The position numbers and the translations under genes are program-made. Below, in pieces: positions 34,916 to 48,200 of a stretch of 64,000 bases of DNA (the first letter of the stretch is position 1; the number at the start of each line of letters is the position of its first letter). Under the pieces are notes generated by a model. It saw nothing but the letters and a program-made list of their open reading frames with translations. It made no database searches and was not told where the DNA came from. Origin of the DNA: Amborella trichopoda (lineage: Eukaryota; Streptophyta; Magnoliopsida; Amborellales; Amborellaceae); NCBI RefSeq assembly GCF_000471905.2, contig NW_006500353.1, forward strand, positions 2,064,918 to 2,128,917, read 5' to 3'.

Positions 34916-35044
34916 ATATGCTATTTATCAAGTGATAAATTAAAAAGATAAGGTGGAAAATGAAGGCAGAAAAATTAAAACTCAAAATGTTAATTCAACA
35001 AGGCAAATATTTAAAAAGCAATTACGAGTCATTTCCAAAGGGGA

Positions 35045-35390
35045 TTTACTCGCTTGGTTAGAAGACCTGTTTTGAGATTTTTTCTTTCAATCTAAAATTT
35101 TGAAAACCACTTAAGAATCGCTATATTATTGTTTTCAAAAGAAAAAACTCGAATTTCAAGTTTTCTAACTTTTAGATCTCACCCCACTAAAAAAATCGAA
35201 TGGCATCTAATCAAATCTCGAGACAATAAAATTTGAAGCGCATAGAATTTTTTTTTTAAAGTTGGTTATAGATTGAAAAAGTTACATCTCTTAAATTTAG
35301 AATCCTAAAATTAATCCTCTATAGAGTTTTATCTGAGGGAACATATAAATACTACCTCCCACCGGAACATTAAATCTTTGAAAGCACTCC
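35045..35390. repeat. Dispersed AT-rich repeat, family C, copy 2 (inverted relative to copy 1)
   Basis: The reverse complement shares ordered blocks with 9230-9660 (ccctcagataaaa, gagatctaaaagttagaaaa, attttagattgaaagaaa). Confidence 0.6.
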
Positions 35391-35434
35391 AAAAGAAAAA
35401 GTTTAACATATAAATAAAACAAGGAAGATCTGCT

Positions 35435-36227
35435 ATAACAAATGGGTGCCGTTTGTATAGAGCCTAGGCTCTAAACAATAAAATTAGAGCCTACCTTAAG
35501 ATAGTGTTGACAAATTGGGATTAAATATTGGAAGTTTTTGTAATAGCCTTAAAATATATTTTTATTTTTATTTATAGAGTTTTAAACTTAAAAAATAGTG
35601 TATATTGAACAGATCTATGAAAACTTGAAAATTGACAAGTAACAAATGCATTACAAAATGCACTATTTTCAAAACTTGAAATCTATTTTTCTCTTGTCCA
35701 TGCATTTTGATGTCGAGATAGTCAATTTAAAGATGCTTGGCATCAAAAACAATTTTTTCTAGTTAAAATTTTGAGGTAGGCTCTAATTTGATTGTTTAGC
35801 GTCTGGACACTATATAAACTTTTTGCCGGTATAGTTTGTATAGATCCTAGGTTTTAAACAATTAAATTAGAGGCTACCTTCAAATAGTATCGATAAATGT
35901 AGTTTTAATATTGAAAATTTTTGTGATAGATTTAATATATATTTTCATCTTTATTTATAAAGCTTAAAACTTAAAAAATAGTGTAGATCGACAAATCCAT
36001 GAAAAATTAAAAAATCTTAAAAATTGACGGTAAAGAATGCATTATAAAATACACTATTTTCAAAATTGTAAATCTTTTTTTTTTTATGTTCATGCATCTT
36101 GATGTCGAGATGATCAATTTGAAGATATTTGGGCATCAAAACAACCATTTATAGTGAAATATTTTAGGTAGGGTCTACTTTGATTGTTTAGAGCCTCAGC
36201 TCTATATAAACTTTTCCCATAACAAAT
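35435..36227 (+). mobile_element. Dimeric Mutator-like MITE, family A (35444-36218), one 9-bp target duplication
   Basis: Two head-to-tail copies of about 388 bp lie between GGGTGCCGTTTGTATAGAGC on the left and GCTCTATATAAACTTTTCCC on the right. Identical 9-bp flanks, ataacaaat (35435-35443 and 36219-36227), bracket the pair rather than each copy. The internal junction near 35830 is a fused right and left end. The 9-bp duplication and GGG...CCC termini point to the Mutator superfamily. There is no transposase. It ends about 330 bp upstream of the translocator gene leader. Confidence 0.9.
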
Positions 36228-36548
36228 AGGTACTTCTTTTGGCAAGCGAAAAATAAAAGCATACGCGTTTTAGTTGCGCCATTGTATTTTGTACACACAC
36301 CCCTGTAATGGTGCACTGAACCATATCTTCTTGCTCTTCTTTTCAGTGGCATTAGCAAAACCATGGGTGCGAATAAGAACATGAGGACAAATTACCATTA
36401 ATATTAAAAAAATTAAAAGCACATATTTAATGTTACCTGTGTCTGTGAGGCTATAAGCCTATAACGATTAATGACAAAAATAATAAAATCACATATTTTT
36501 CATGAATTAATCAACGTAGAAGCAAGGTACCGAGGCTCCCTTTAAATG
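36228..36548 (+). promoter_or_regulatory. Proximal promoter region of the translocator gene
   Basis: This 320-bp stretch separates the MITE dimer from the CT-rich leader. A TATA-like ttaaat lies at about 36542, directly before the CT run, but no confident core element can be fixed. Confidence 0.4.
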
Positions 36549-36669
36549 CTCTCTCTCTCTCTCTCTAGTTCTCTCTCTCTCTTTCTAATCGGTTTTTGCA
36601 GAGTAATCAGCAGAAGAAGGTCGTTCTGAAACCCTAATTTTCTTCCAAGATTAAGAAATCGTTCTTCAG
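36549..36669 (+). other. Predicted 5'UTR exon of the translocator gene
   Basis: A (CT)n-rich leader followed by aaaccctaattttcttcc, typical of plant 5'UTRs, ends at a good donor, TTCAG|GTACTT. The upstream limit is not determined. Confidence 0.6.
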
Positions 36670-37940
36670 GTACTTCTCAAAACCCTGATTCATGCATCTT
36701 TAGCGAATTGGAAATTAGGGCATGATCATCACTACTATGAACTTGTTTCTGGGTTTCATTATTTGTCTTTAGTAGAATTCATTGCATAAGCTTGGAAATT
36801 TGGTATTTTTAGTTCCTGTAGCTGAGTATAGTTGTGCTTGCTTGTGCGGTGATTGATGCATTGGTATCAGTTATTCAGTGGTTGTTTTGTGGAGGATCTG
36901 AGAAGAAGAAAGATTTGGTTATTTCTTTAGTTAATTTTTTGTCTTTCTAAAAAGAAGTCGTCTCTCTTTACTCTGTCATTTTACTGGATCTGATTTAAAA
37001 CAGGGTCTATTTTGAAATGTGTTTTGGTTTTGGTACGGGAACTGGATGATTCAATGACGTGTTTTTCGGATGTTTGAAAATTATAGCTAATGCAGACAGT
37101 TCATGTTTTTTGGGTTTACATTATGATGCCAAGGCAGCTTAAATCAGTAGCAAATGCAAGTGTGTTTTAGTGCATTTACTACATAATTTCATTTTCTTTT
37201 TGTTTTCTTGGGTTATTGGGAACTTTTATGACAATAAATTATGATGCATGTATTGAACATGTGGCAAATGCTTGTGGTTTTAGGAGTACACCAGAAGTAA
37301 ATTATTTTATACTTCAATCTTTTGGTTATCTTTGGCCATGTGGTTCAAATTGGAGGGCTAATGGCTTAAATGAGTGGGCATGTATAGGTAGTTTTCAATT
37401 CATAAGTAGAGCATGTGGTGCTTGATTTGATTTATTTGTTTATTTGGTTGGACCGGGGGTTTTTGTTTACTGGAAATCACAGTGAAGATGCTTGAATGGC
37501 TGTGTACATGGTGGTGGTAGACTTTAGAGCAAAAAGAGTAGGCTATCTTTTTCTTTTATTCCCCCCTTCCAGACAATTTCTGGCTAGCTTAATTATTTGG
37601 TTTTGTTGTTCTGGCATAATGGGAAGGGAAAGAATGACGTGACTGCTAAATATGGTGCAGATGCTGAATATATTAAATGAATGGCAGGTTTCCTGCATTT
37701 TTGGAGGATATAAGGCATGAAGCAAACTGTAAGCAAATTTAAAGGTGGCTGAGGCAGGTGTGCTAAGATGCCAAGTTTAAGCAATCCAATAAGCTTGAGT
37801 GATTGCAACACATGGCTTTTGAAGGTAAACATTAATTTTTACCTGGCTTTATTGATTGGGTTCCCTATTGAGATGTCTTGAATGTGACATACATTATGAA
37901 GATTGAGGCTAGTTACCATTGTTTAAGTCTCTGCCATACT

Positions 37941-38205
37941 GAAATGGGTCATGCCTTTCTCATTTATACTGAAGATCTCTTAGATAAATTAGAATGGTCT
38001 TTAACTCTTAAAAGGGATGGGGCATGATACGAGAGTACATACTGAAATCAGATACCCAGAAAAGATCAAAACATGATAAACCTTCAAGAGATTCAAAGAG
38101 AGGCAAAATGGATCATGCCTTTCTCATTTATACTGAAGATTCCTTTGTAGATAGATAAAGTAGAATGGTCTTAACTCTTAAAAGGGCTGGGGCATGATAC
38201 GGGAT
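37941..38205. repeat. Tandem duplication, period about 164 bp
   Basis: tcatgcctttctcatttata and then ctcttaaaagggatggggca recur at 37949/38113 and about 38010/38175, with several differences. Confidence 0.85.
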
Positions 38206-39273
38206 CAGAATATCCAATTGTTTAATAAAAGCACCTGGACCTATTATCCAATATATTCTACAGTAAAAGATAGTGGTGGGGAAGCAACATAGATGGTTAA
38301 TGGCTGCGACAGATTGTGATCCTGATATAATAGAGGTGGCATCTTTGAAGAGAATAAAATAAAACATATCATTAGGGCTTGCAAAGTGTCGATTGTATGT
38401 CCCAAACTACTTGGAATATCAAGTATCAAATATACGTTCCTTAGCATCCACTCCAAGGGTGATTTGACCATAATCCCCTATGTCTTTTCTGGGTTAGTGT
38501 AAGTTGGAATTGATTGCACCAATGATAATTTGATAATTCTGGTAAGGTTTCCCATTCATATGGTGGTGATATAGTTAGGTGGTTTCCTTCTGAAGTATTC
38601 CGTTGTTTTTAAGAGATTAGGATGGGCCCCTTGACTTCACCGTCATTGGAAGGTCAATTATCTTTGTTGTAGATCCTTCAAAGGTCATTTATCTCTATTC
38701 ATCATTTCTTTCTTCATAACTTCTAGGGATTTCAGAAAGCATTGGAAGGGGTTTGGTCGTCTGGTTGCATTGTTCAGAATTCTACATTCTCCATCTAATG
38801 AGAGTGTTGGCAATTCTACATTCTCTTGAAAAGTCTCATATATTGTGGAGGTTGGCTATGAACGCTGGGGAGATATCAAGACTCTCAAGTGGTCCAATTT
38901 TGTACAGGAAACAGGGGGCTACAATTTTTGCTTGCTTCTTGACATACAATAGTTGGGTGTGATTTGTCCCATCTCACTATACTTTATAGCTGTCATATAA
39001 AACTTCCTTTATTAAATGAAAAACAGATAATTATCTAACACATACACACACAGAGATTTGGGGGGTGGGGGTATACGACATTCGTGACACTTAAGGATGT
39101 GAACGTTGTGCGCATTGTTAGGCTCACAAGGAGGTGAAATCCTTTTTTAATCATGGGCTATTTGAGAGTCACCTTTTGTTGAGACATTTTCAGAGTAGGA
39201 CCCTTGAGATGTGGTCTTGATATCTCTTTGCCAATGTATTTTACTTTTATGGTTCTTTGTGCACTTATTTTAG

Positions 39274-39426
39274 AAATAAACTAGTGTTTTGAAACCCGAC
39301 ATTTCCTGATCCGGTTGGGAATCAACCGAACCAGACCGATCCGATGGCCGATCCAGCAATCCAACACGGATATGTAAGGTGAACGATCTACCCCAATGTT
39401 TTGGGCTTTGAAACACTGAAATAAAC
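39274..39426. mobile_element. 137-bp hAT-type MITE (39282-39418) with perfect 8-bp target duplication
   Basis: TAGTGTTTTGAAACC at the left and GGCTTTGAAACACTG at the right are imperfect inverted ends, flanked by identical aaataaac (39274-39281 and 39419-39426). The termini resemble those of the larger hAT MITEs in this window; the interior is different (gatccggttgggaatcaacc). Confidence 0.85.
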
Positions 39427-39697
39427 TATTTCATTGATGATATAAAAGGAGAGTGTTAGTTGGTACCATCCTGATGATGAAGGCTTATTGTTGATCTTTT
39501 CCGTTTCTCTTTTTTGTTAGGAAATTATTTTTGTTGCCTATCCTTATACATCATTCAGTATTGCATGGTACTGAACGTAGCGAGGTATTTGTTTCCTCTT
39601 AGTATTTACAATTATTTCTACCACTGGAACTGATAAACTAATTTGTCCTAGTGTAATATTAGACAATAAAGAAAATAATGAGTTATATATTTCAGCT

Positions 39698-39730
39698 TCT
39701 CTCTTTCTTTCTTTCTTTCTTTCTTTTTTT
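39698..39730. repeat. (TTTC)n microsatellite
   Basis: About six tttc units in the 5'UTR intron. Confidence 0.9.
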
Positions 39731-39989
39731 GTTGGAGAAGATAGTCATATACTTTTGCGGGTAATGGACAGTACAAGCAACTTTAAAGTTGGCTTCCTTT
39801 GATCAAATCAACTTAAAAAATTAGATTGCGAGGTCAGTAAATGAAGGTGGCTTATGAAGGTGTGTATTTGCTTAAGAAATAAGAGAGCTCGAGTGTTTAT
39901 CATTTGATGATGATATGTATTTAGGTGACAATCATTTTTTTGTGGAATAAAATGCATGCACACTTCTGTTGCTTTAAATTGTTGTTCGT

Positions 39990-40025
39990 ATTATTATTAT
40001 TATTGTTGTTGTTATTATTATTATT
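39990..40025. repeat. (TTA/TTG)n trinucleotide microsatellite
   Basis: Runs of TTA with TTG interruptions. Confidence 0.9.
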
Positions 40026-40186
40026 TGTTGTTATATGGTCTTCTAACTCCACTTGCCTGTCGACTGTGGAATGAAATGCTCTCCCATATTTCAGATGAAC
40101 TGTGTTTGTAGTTTGATCAATTACATGTTCTGATTTTAGTTATTTCCCACTTGGATGTTGTACTTACTTTTGTTCATTTTGTCCAG

Positions 40187-40513
40187 GTTTATAAGCTTGA
40201 ACAGTCTGCCTTTTACTCATCAAGGAGAAACTCCATGTAATATGGGCTTGCATTGAGCTTGTTTCGTCTATCGTTGAAAGAAGACTGCTGAAACAACATG
40301 CTCTATTTATTAGCGCACTTGTCATCCAACGTAGCAAGTCCCGATATTTTAGATGCTCACATCTGTGTAGTTCGGAATTGATATTTGGAGACCCCTTTCT
40401 ATCTCCTGTCAAGTAAAGGTGCAGCCATGTTGATCAACAAACCCCTGCTACTAACATATTTGTACCTGCTAATATACATCCTTCTGTCATCAGGTGTTAT
40501 TTTATTTAACAAG
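40187..40513 (+). CDS. Translocator coding exon 1 (with 5'UTR 40187-40426)
   Basis: Coding begins at ATG 40427 and gives 29 codons (first membrane helix, ending ILFNK) to donor AAG|GTACTG. The upstream part after acceptor GTCCAG is predicted leader. The ATG aligns with the start of the Arabidopsis homologues. Confidence 0.9.
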
Positions 40514-42176
40514 GTACTGTCTTTCTGTTTGCTCAAATTGGTATTTCATTACATCTCTATAAACTTATGTAAAAATGAGGAATGAGATAGACCCCTGAGA
40601 TTGCATAAGAAAGTCAATGGCTTTATCGTGATAGTCATACTAATCCGAGTGCACCAAATGGCCAGTACTGTTGATCTGAATATTGGGAACTTCAAATTGA
40701 TGTTTTCTAAACAATTCACTATATTTATATTGCACTTGCATGTTTAGTTTTTTTTGATTGGAAATTATTGAATATGTTTTGTGTCAATTGATAGGCTGAT
40801 AATTGATAGTTATATTTGCACACACTTGAGTCAGGAAGTATGTATTGGCAAATTAGAACTCTCATACATCACTTTTAATATCTTTAATCACATATTTAAT
40901 TAATGCAATCAAGGAGATTCTTTGTTTATTTTTTTGAGCGGAACAAATACAGCAATCAATAATTATGGATAACTTTACCAATGGAGCTTGATGGGCTCTT
41001 CATTGTTTTGGGAAGTAGGTTGATTTTGTATTGTTTCTTGTTTCTTGTTGTAGAGAGATGAACTTGTGAGTTGTGAATGAGGAATTGATCTTTTGGTTGT
41101 TTTTGGAATATGGATTTAATATTTTATGTACTCCCAACATTTGACCATTGTAGGGCATTTAGAATATGGGTTTTTGTATTGTACAAGAATATACCTTGGG
41201 GGCCGGCAAATGAGTATGATTTTTCAATCATCTTTCTTCTTGTTCATGTTGAAACGAGGAGTGTCTGCTGAATGGAACACATATTAGTGGATTTTTGGTT
41301 CTGTTGTAAAACTATCGGTGGGCATAATTGATGCAAAGGACAATGTGAGTGAGGGCTCAACTTGTTTGGTATGTTAATGGTTCTGGATTGGGGGCGGTAC
41401 ACAGATTCACCTTGTAGGGGAACATTTGGAAGCTTGGATTTTCTGTCATAAGAGGATAATCGAAGGGATGATAATTTTCAATGACCTTTTTATCGCCTTT
41501 CTTATTGTTCATATCAAATATCTTTTGTTCATATTGTTACAATGAGTATGGGTTGGATATTCCATATTTTTTTGTGGAAACATATGACCTTGGAGTTTTA
41601 GTTAGTGCCTTAGTGGAATTATACGAGCTGGTAGTTTTATCTCAGTGGGTGTGTATGGTGATTTTGTGCCTTCTAATATCTTACAAAGCATCTTGGGTCG
41701 CTGTTTCTTGAAAAAGGTTGTAGGGTCTTAGACTTGCACCTGTGCTCAATGATAGGTTTCCTGATGTCGGGAAGCAGCTCACATGTTCTGACAGCGATTG
41801 AAGGGAGTTAGGTAAGCATATCATTCATTTTGGTCTTAAATTGAGATCTGAGATTCTTAGATGCATATGCAGGTCTATTCCTTGCAGCTTCCCAGATGAT
41901 ATCCTGGTTTTTCAAAATTGAGATATGAGATTTGTAGATGCATATTCAGGTCTATTCCTTGCGGCTTTCCAGATGATATCCTGGTTTTTCTCCCATGCCT
42001 GTCATGTTGAGGAACCAGGTATGTTTCAAGATTATGTGTCTCCTCCTATTCATGGAGACATAGTTGAGGAGTGTTGGCTGTCTTGTGGGGTGGAAGGCAG
42101 AGTGTGCTGGCAACACATGAAACAGAAAAGCATTTGATTCAAGGGTGTAGTCGGGAATTTCTGTACAAGTGAGAAA

Positions 42177-42207
<31 letters not shown>

Positions 42208-45200
42208 NNNNNNNNNNNNNNNNNNNNNNNNNNNNNNNNNNNNNNNNNNNNNNNNNNNNNNNNNNNNNNNNNNNNNNNNNNNNNNNNNNNNNNNNNNNNN
42301 NNNNNNNNNNNNNNNNNNNNNNNNNNNNNNNNNNNNNNNNNNNNNNNNNNNNNNNNNNNNNNNNNNNNNNNNNNNNNNNNNNNNNNNNNNNNNNNNNNNN
42401 NNNNNNNNNNNNNNNNNNNNNNNNNNNNNNNNNNNNNNNNNNNNNNNNNNNNNNNNNNNNNNNNNNNNNNNNNNNNNNNNNNNNNNNNNNNNNNNNNNNN
42501 NNNNNNNNNNNNNNNNNNNNNNNNNNNNNNNNNNNNNNNNNNNNNNNNNNNNNNNNNNNNNNNNNNNNNNNNNNNNNNNNNNNNNNNNNNNNNNNNNNNN
42601 NNNNNNNNNNNNNNNNNNNNNNNNNNNNNNNNNNNNNNNNNNNNNNNNNNNNNNNNNNNNNNNNNNNNNNNNNNNNNNNNNNNNNNNNNNNNNNNNNNNN
42701 NNNNNNNNNNNNNNNNNNNNNNNNNNNNNNNNNNNNNNNNNNNNNNNNNNNNNNNNNNNNNNNNNNNNNNNNNNNNNNNNNNNNNNNNNNNNNNNNNNNN
42801 NNNNNNNNNNNNNNNNNNNNNNNNNNNNNNNNNNNNNNNNNNNNNNNNNNNNNNNNNNNNNNNNNNNNNNNNNNNNNNNNNNNNNNNNNNNNNNNNNNNN
42901 NNNNNNNNNNNNNNNNNNNNNNNNNNNNNNNNNNNNNNNNNNNNNNNNNNNNNNNNNNNNNNNNNNNNNNNNNNNNNNNNNNNNNNNNNNNNNNNNNNNN
43001 NNNNNNNNNNNNNNNNNNNNNNNNNNNNNNNNNNNNNNNNNNNNNNNNNNNNNNNNNNNNNNNNNNNNNNNNNNNNNNNNNNNNNNNNNNNNNNNNNNNN
43101 NNNNNNNNNNNNNNNNNNNNNNNNNNNNNNNNNNNNNNNNNNNNNNNNNNNNNNNNNNNNNNNNTCTCTCTCTCTCTCTCTCTCTCTCTCTTCGGGATAG
43201 CTGAGGTAGAGGGAAAATATATGGCATTCTTTTGAGAAGATATTTATAGAAGGGTGCGGTTTGTTTAGAGCTGAGGCTCTAAGCAATCAAATTAGAGCCC
43301 ACCTTCAAATAGTGTCAAGAAATATAGTTTCAATATTGGAAAGTTTTGTGATAGCCTTAAATTATATTTTCATCTTTAGTTATAAAATTTAAAGCTTAAA
43401 AAATAGTGTAGATCAAGCAGATTTATGAAAATTTGAAAATCTTTAAAATTGACGGTCAAAAAATGCATTACAAATGCACTATTTCCAAAACTTGAAATCC
43501 ATTTTTTTCTCATGTCCATGCATCTTGATATCGAGGTGATCAATTTGATGATATTTGGGCATCAAAACAACCTCTTCTAGTAAAAGTTTTGAGGTAGGCT
43601 CTAATTTGATTGTTTAGAGCCTAGGCTCTATATAAACTTTTCCCTTTATAGAATGATGGATTTAGTTGGAAAGGTTCTAGATCGACATTTTCACATGATT
43701 TGTGGCGAGCTAGAAGGAGTTGGAGGTTGCTCGTATAGAGGTAATTGCTATTAGGGAATGGAGTTATTCCATGGTAGAGGATGCCAGATGCTTTGCTTAC
43801 AGAGGTCATATACTGCTGGGATAGATTGACCCAGTTGATGCGTTCGAGCTGTTCAGGATCCCCAGATATTGGAACTGCATGAATACTCAAGTGTCTCATG
43901 ATGGTTAGGAGCTTGGTGCTTAGCCTATTGATATAAGGCTTTGAGGCATGGACCGGCAATGCCGACCCCAATTAGTTGGGAAAAGGCTTTGATGTCTTTT
44001 ATGCTGTGTTACCTTCACTGGGTCTATCACTCAAATACATGGAACACCATTGTGGTTGCACACATGCGATATGATTCCATAGTGGGTTATTTAGCACTGG
44101 ATGTGCTGGGGGAGGAAACATGACTTCATTTTTAATTGAATACAAGTGGTAACAAATAGTTCTTACAATAAAATTATGCATTGCTGGATGTGCTGTGGGA
44201 AGAAACATGACTTCATTTTTAATTGAATACAAGTGGTAACAAATAGTTCTTACAATAAAATTATGCATTGCCTTCTGGAACATCACTCCAAGACTAGAAC
44301 CTTACCTGGTTTCTCCCTAAAGTTTCTTGGCTATTTGCTGACTTCTTTCCACATTTGCTCCTTTTGACTCTTATCTAGATGTAATAAAACTTTATCTAAA
44401 TGGTGGCCAACTGATAAGGGGATTCATTTTCTTACTGGAACTGTCTGTTGTATAGTTTGATGCTCAGATGTCCTGCCACTACCAGTTTACTGTCAATAAT
44501 ATATAGTTTGATGCCTTGGAGGTTTGTTCCAGTACCTTTCTTTTCGGATGGAGTCCTCTTTCTCGTGGCAATATATATTGTGCTCTGACCTGTGATACAA
44601 TATTTCTGGCTTTGTCTTCTCCTTCACAAATGTTTTGTCGCGAGCTTTGGATGATTCGTCGCTTTCATTGTGGCAAAGATGAATTCCTCGTGGTCCACTT
44701 AACTTTCTGTTTTACTTTTAGTCCTTCTAATATTCACGTGAATGGGGTCATGCATTTTTGGACCCTACGGGGTTTTGTATAGGTGCCCTTTCGCGGTCAC
44801 CTCATTTTTTGTAACCTATTATTCAGTAATGGAATTATAGTAAAGTTTCTCAAAAAAAATATTCACATGAATGGGTCTCAATATCTTTTTGTATGATTCT
44901 ATTAGGAGGTTAGGGCCTGGTTAAAGTAATAACTTCGATTGCAACCAACAACCCTACTGTGGATTACTATTTACTTTTGTTTAGAAATAGGGATTTTCCA
45001 ATTGTGTTGTTTCTCTTTCTTTGATGTAATACCTAATTTAGTTTTGAAGTTTGTAGAATTATTGTCTTAGAAACTTTAGAATTTTGCATTGATTGAGGTG
45101 TTCTTATTGTTTGCCCCATTTGATAATTGTGGTATCTTTTTCTCTTTTTTTCAACATATTATTGTTATTTTCTACATTTCTTTATGCTTTATAGCTGTTT

Positions 45201-48200
45201 CTATTTAGGATGTTGAGAATTTAGATTTGTTCGTAAAAATTAACTTCAAAGAAACATAAGTATTGTTGTAGACTTTTGGTTCAATACATTTGTTTATCAT
45301 GTTTATAGTTTAAGAAATAGTGAAACAATAGTTCTTACTTATTTAATTCCCTATGGCTTCTTTTCTTAAATTGTGATGATATTAGATTCAATTGACTATG
45401 TACATTGCTATATGTCTCCTACGAATGATGCTTAAATAGTTAATTCGTTTTGTTAAGGAATGCTTTATTCTTTTCTTGCAGTGGGTGCTATCTCCAAAAT
45501 ATTTCAAGTTTCCGTTTCCTATAACGCTGACCATGATTCACATGGGTTTTTCTGGTGTAGTCGCATTCGTTCTTATTCATGTTTTCAAGGTACTCTTTGT
45601 GCATCTGGCTGTTTGTTCAATAGTGTTATTACTTCTTTTTGGTTTCTTCCTCTTATGAGGCAGTCATATGTAGTCCTTAAAGAAAAGAAGTCATTTTAAT
45701 GTTCAAGGATGACACTTATATTTAGTTAGTGATATACGAAAGAATTTGAAGCTTCAGATTTATGTATAGTTAGAGCATATGGATTGTGGGTTTCTCAAAT
45801 GACAAAATATGCACATATTTATTTCTTGAGATTTGGTTGTATGTGATGCCATTCTGAGGCTGGCAGTTTTATTTATTTGAGAAACATTGTGTTTTATAGA
45901 CAACTGATACGATGGAGCGGATAACTGGACATAACATTTAAAAACAGCAAAAGGAGCAAAAATAAAGCGGAAGGTCTAAGTAGTAGGAGCCATAGGGAAA
46001 AGGAATAACGAGCAAAAAAGTAGTGAAGATGAGTAGGATCCCAACATTGAGAGAATCATTCCCTACTCCTTCCCAGGCAAGGGCTTTCCTCTCACCCTTG
46101 GCTTTGCTAAGCATGGGAGAAAAAGAAAGAAACCCCCCTTCCCCTCCTCTCTTGAATTATTCATCCATGAAATTGGCTATTATTTAAGGGTAGTTCGTCA
46201 AGTGCCAATATATAACTGAATCTCCTGCCATTTGGGTTCTCAGGAAAAAAAACAGACCTAGTACTAGATTTCTGTTCTACTTCTGATGAAGCCCAAATAT
46301 CCATAGGCCCTGCAGAGGTTTCAGGAGTTCGTTGAGGCTATTTTTAATTAACTACCACCCTGGGTGATCTTGAATTTACTTGGGAACTGCTGTCAAAGTT
46401 GAGCTTTATATATCCTTTGCTCCATGGGAGTTCCCTTTGAAGCCTCCCTCTCTTGACCATCCCTTCTGGAATCTAGGCGAGGGGCATTTAATACACCACA
46501 ATATCTTAAAATGGCCTTAGTCAAAGTGTCTGCCCCTCCAAGGGAGCAATTTGGCTCTTTTATTGAACTATCCTCCTTAAACGTTTTGCTTATTCCACTT
46601 TCCAGAGCATATGGGAAGCTCAAGATAATTTTCAATGAATAAATTAAATCACTTATAAATTTCTATATGTGTTTTACGTATGCTTTTTTGATTAATATTT
46701 TTTTATTAATTGAGATGTTTTGATTCTAGTCGAATGGAAGTCATCTTGTGGATAGTTAATTCACACTCACATTTCTTGTGGAAACAATGTTTGGGTCTGT
46801 CATCCATTTTTCACGTATGCAGTCCTTAACTATTTGCAGTAGTTGGATAAGATGTGGACAGAAGAAACTCTAGGTTGACATGGTTTTTGCAACAGAACAA
46901 GGTGAAAATGCCTGAGTAATTGAACCTATCAATTTCTGATGTACAGTGTGGTTAGACTAGATCATACTTATACAAAATCAGTACATGAACAATTGTAAAA
47001 TTATTGTAGTTCAACATTTAGGGTTTATTAGACCCTCATGCGTCATGGGAACTGATAAAAGAAATCCTTATAGATCATTGGAGTCCTTTTGGCGAAACCC
47101 ACTTAGTCCAGTTGTTTAAATAGTTTGTAGGATAGCGACATAATTAGCTTCCAAAATATTGTGCTTACAATAATGTGCTTGCTTTTATATCTCTTACTTA
47201 TGGAAGTACTATTATTTGTCCACCTCTAGCTGTGGTTTCAGAACTGGCTTACTTTGGAAAAGGGTAGCCCACCTTGTCGTTCTTTTTTGAACAAATCACT
47301 GCTTAGGCAATTGCTTTCGTTCCCCTTTGGGTTTTGGGGAGTTGAACTTTAATTCTCTGGAAGCTTACTTGGAGAGCTTCTCACAAGCTTTTATGTGTGC
47401 ATGTACCCATGCATATGTATCCACACTTATAAGTATGCGGATACGTTTGTAAGTAGGCATGCTTTGTGGATATGCCCATGGTTGTGCATGCATGTGCATA
47501 TACACAAATTCTTGTTTTAGTGTTTTCATTTCTGCATGCGTGCATAGGCACTCATGTTTGTGCGTGTCTCCCTGAGAGAGAGAGAGAGAGAACATGCATG
47601 CATGGTGTACATGGATGGCACTTGTGCGTGCATGCATGTGATTGAGAATGGAGTGGGTGTATGTTCCAGTACACGCATCCACACCCACATTTTATAGATT
47701 GCCGTGCTTTACTTATTGGTATGTATATGGACATGATTTACATGCACAAATGCATGTATGGAAGTTCATTCATAGATAGTGCATAGGTATACATAGATAC
47801 TTGCACATTTATGTGTGATAAATTTACAAACAAATACTATACATTCAGAATAATTGCAAATACAAGCAACTATATGATGTGTTTGTGAACCATTTGTTTT
47901 GGAAAATACAGATGATCAGAAATTTATCTCGATTCGTTTTGGACTTTTTTGGTGGGATTGTTTCTTGCTGCCTACCTGCGATGACCTTTCAAGACGGAGA
48001 TCTCAAGGAAATGCTTGTTGTATCTTGTTAGGATGTTGTGAATTAATCTAATTGAGATTATTTAGCTTGATTAAGGTAGGTTCTGGAATTGGATAAATTT
48101 TAAGTGGTTCCCTTTTAGTAGTCAACATGATGATATCTGATGAAGTCTTCAATTGTGCTTTATGGGGCTGTTTGTGACTTAGTGCTGACTTTTGGAGGAA

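Larger units (their letters stand above)
36670..40186 (+). other. Predicted 5'UTR intron (about 3.5 kb)
   Basis: Lies between donor GTACTTCT and acceptor TTTTGTCCAG (40186). It holds a 164-bp duplication, a 137-bp hAT MITE, and (TTTC)n and (TTA)n microsatellites. An additional leader exon inside it cannot be excluded. Confidence 0.55.
40514..45481 (+). other. Translocator intron 1 (about 5 kb including the gap)
   Basis: GT-AG intron. It holds a 77-bp duplication, the (CT)n gap, a single family A MITE, an RTE-type tail and an 87-bp duplication. The remaining stretches (40590-41830 and 44290-45480) show nothing I can identify. Confidence 0.88.

Noticed and set aside
41952..43286. Three long open frames (up to 444 codons) across the gap
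   Set aside because: They are created by the unknown bases and the CT repeat; no coding sequence is seen on either side.
47365..47734. Overlapping minus-strand frames rich in His, Ala and Cys
   Set aside because: They come from degenerate TGCATG simple sequence and a GA run.
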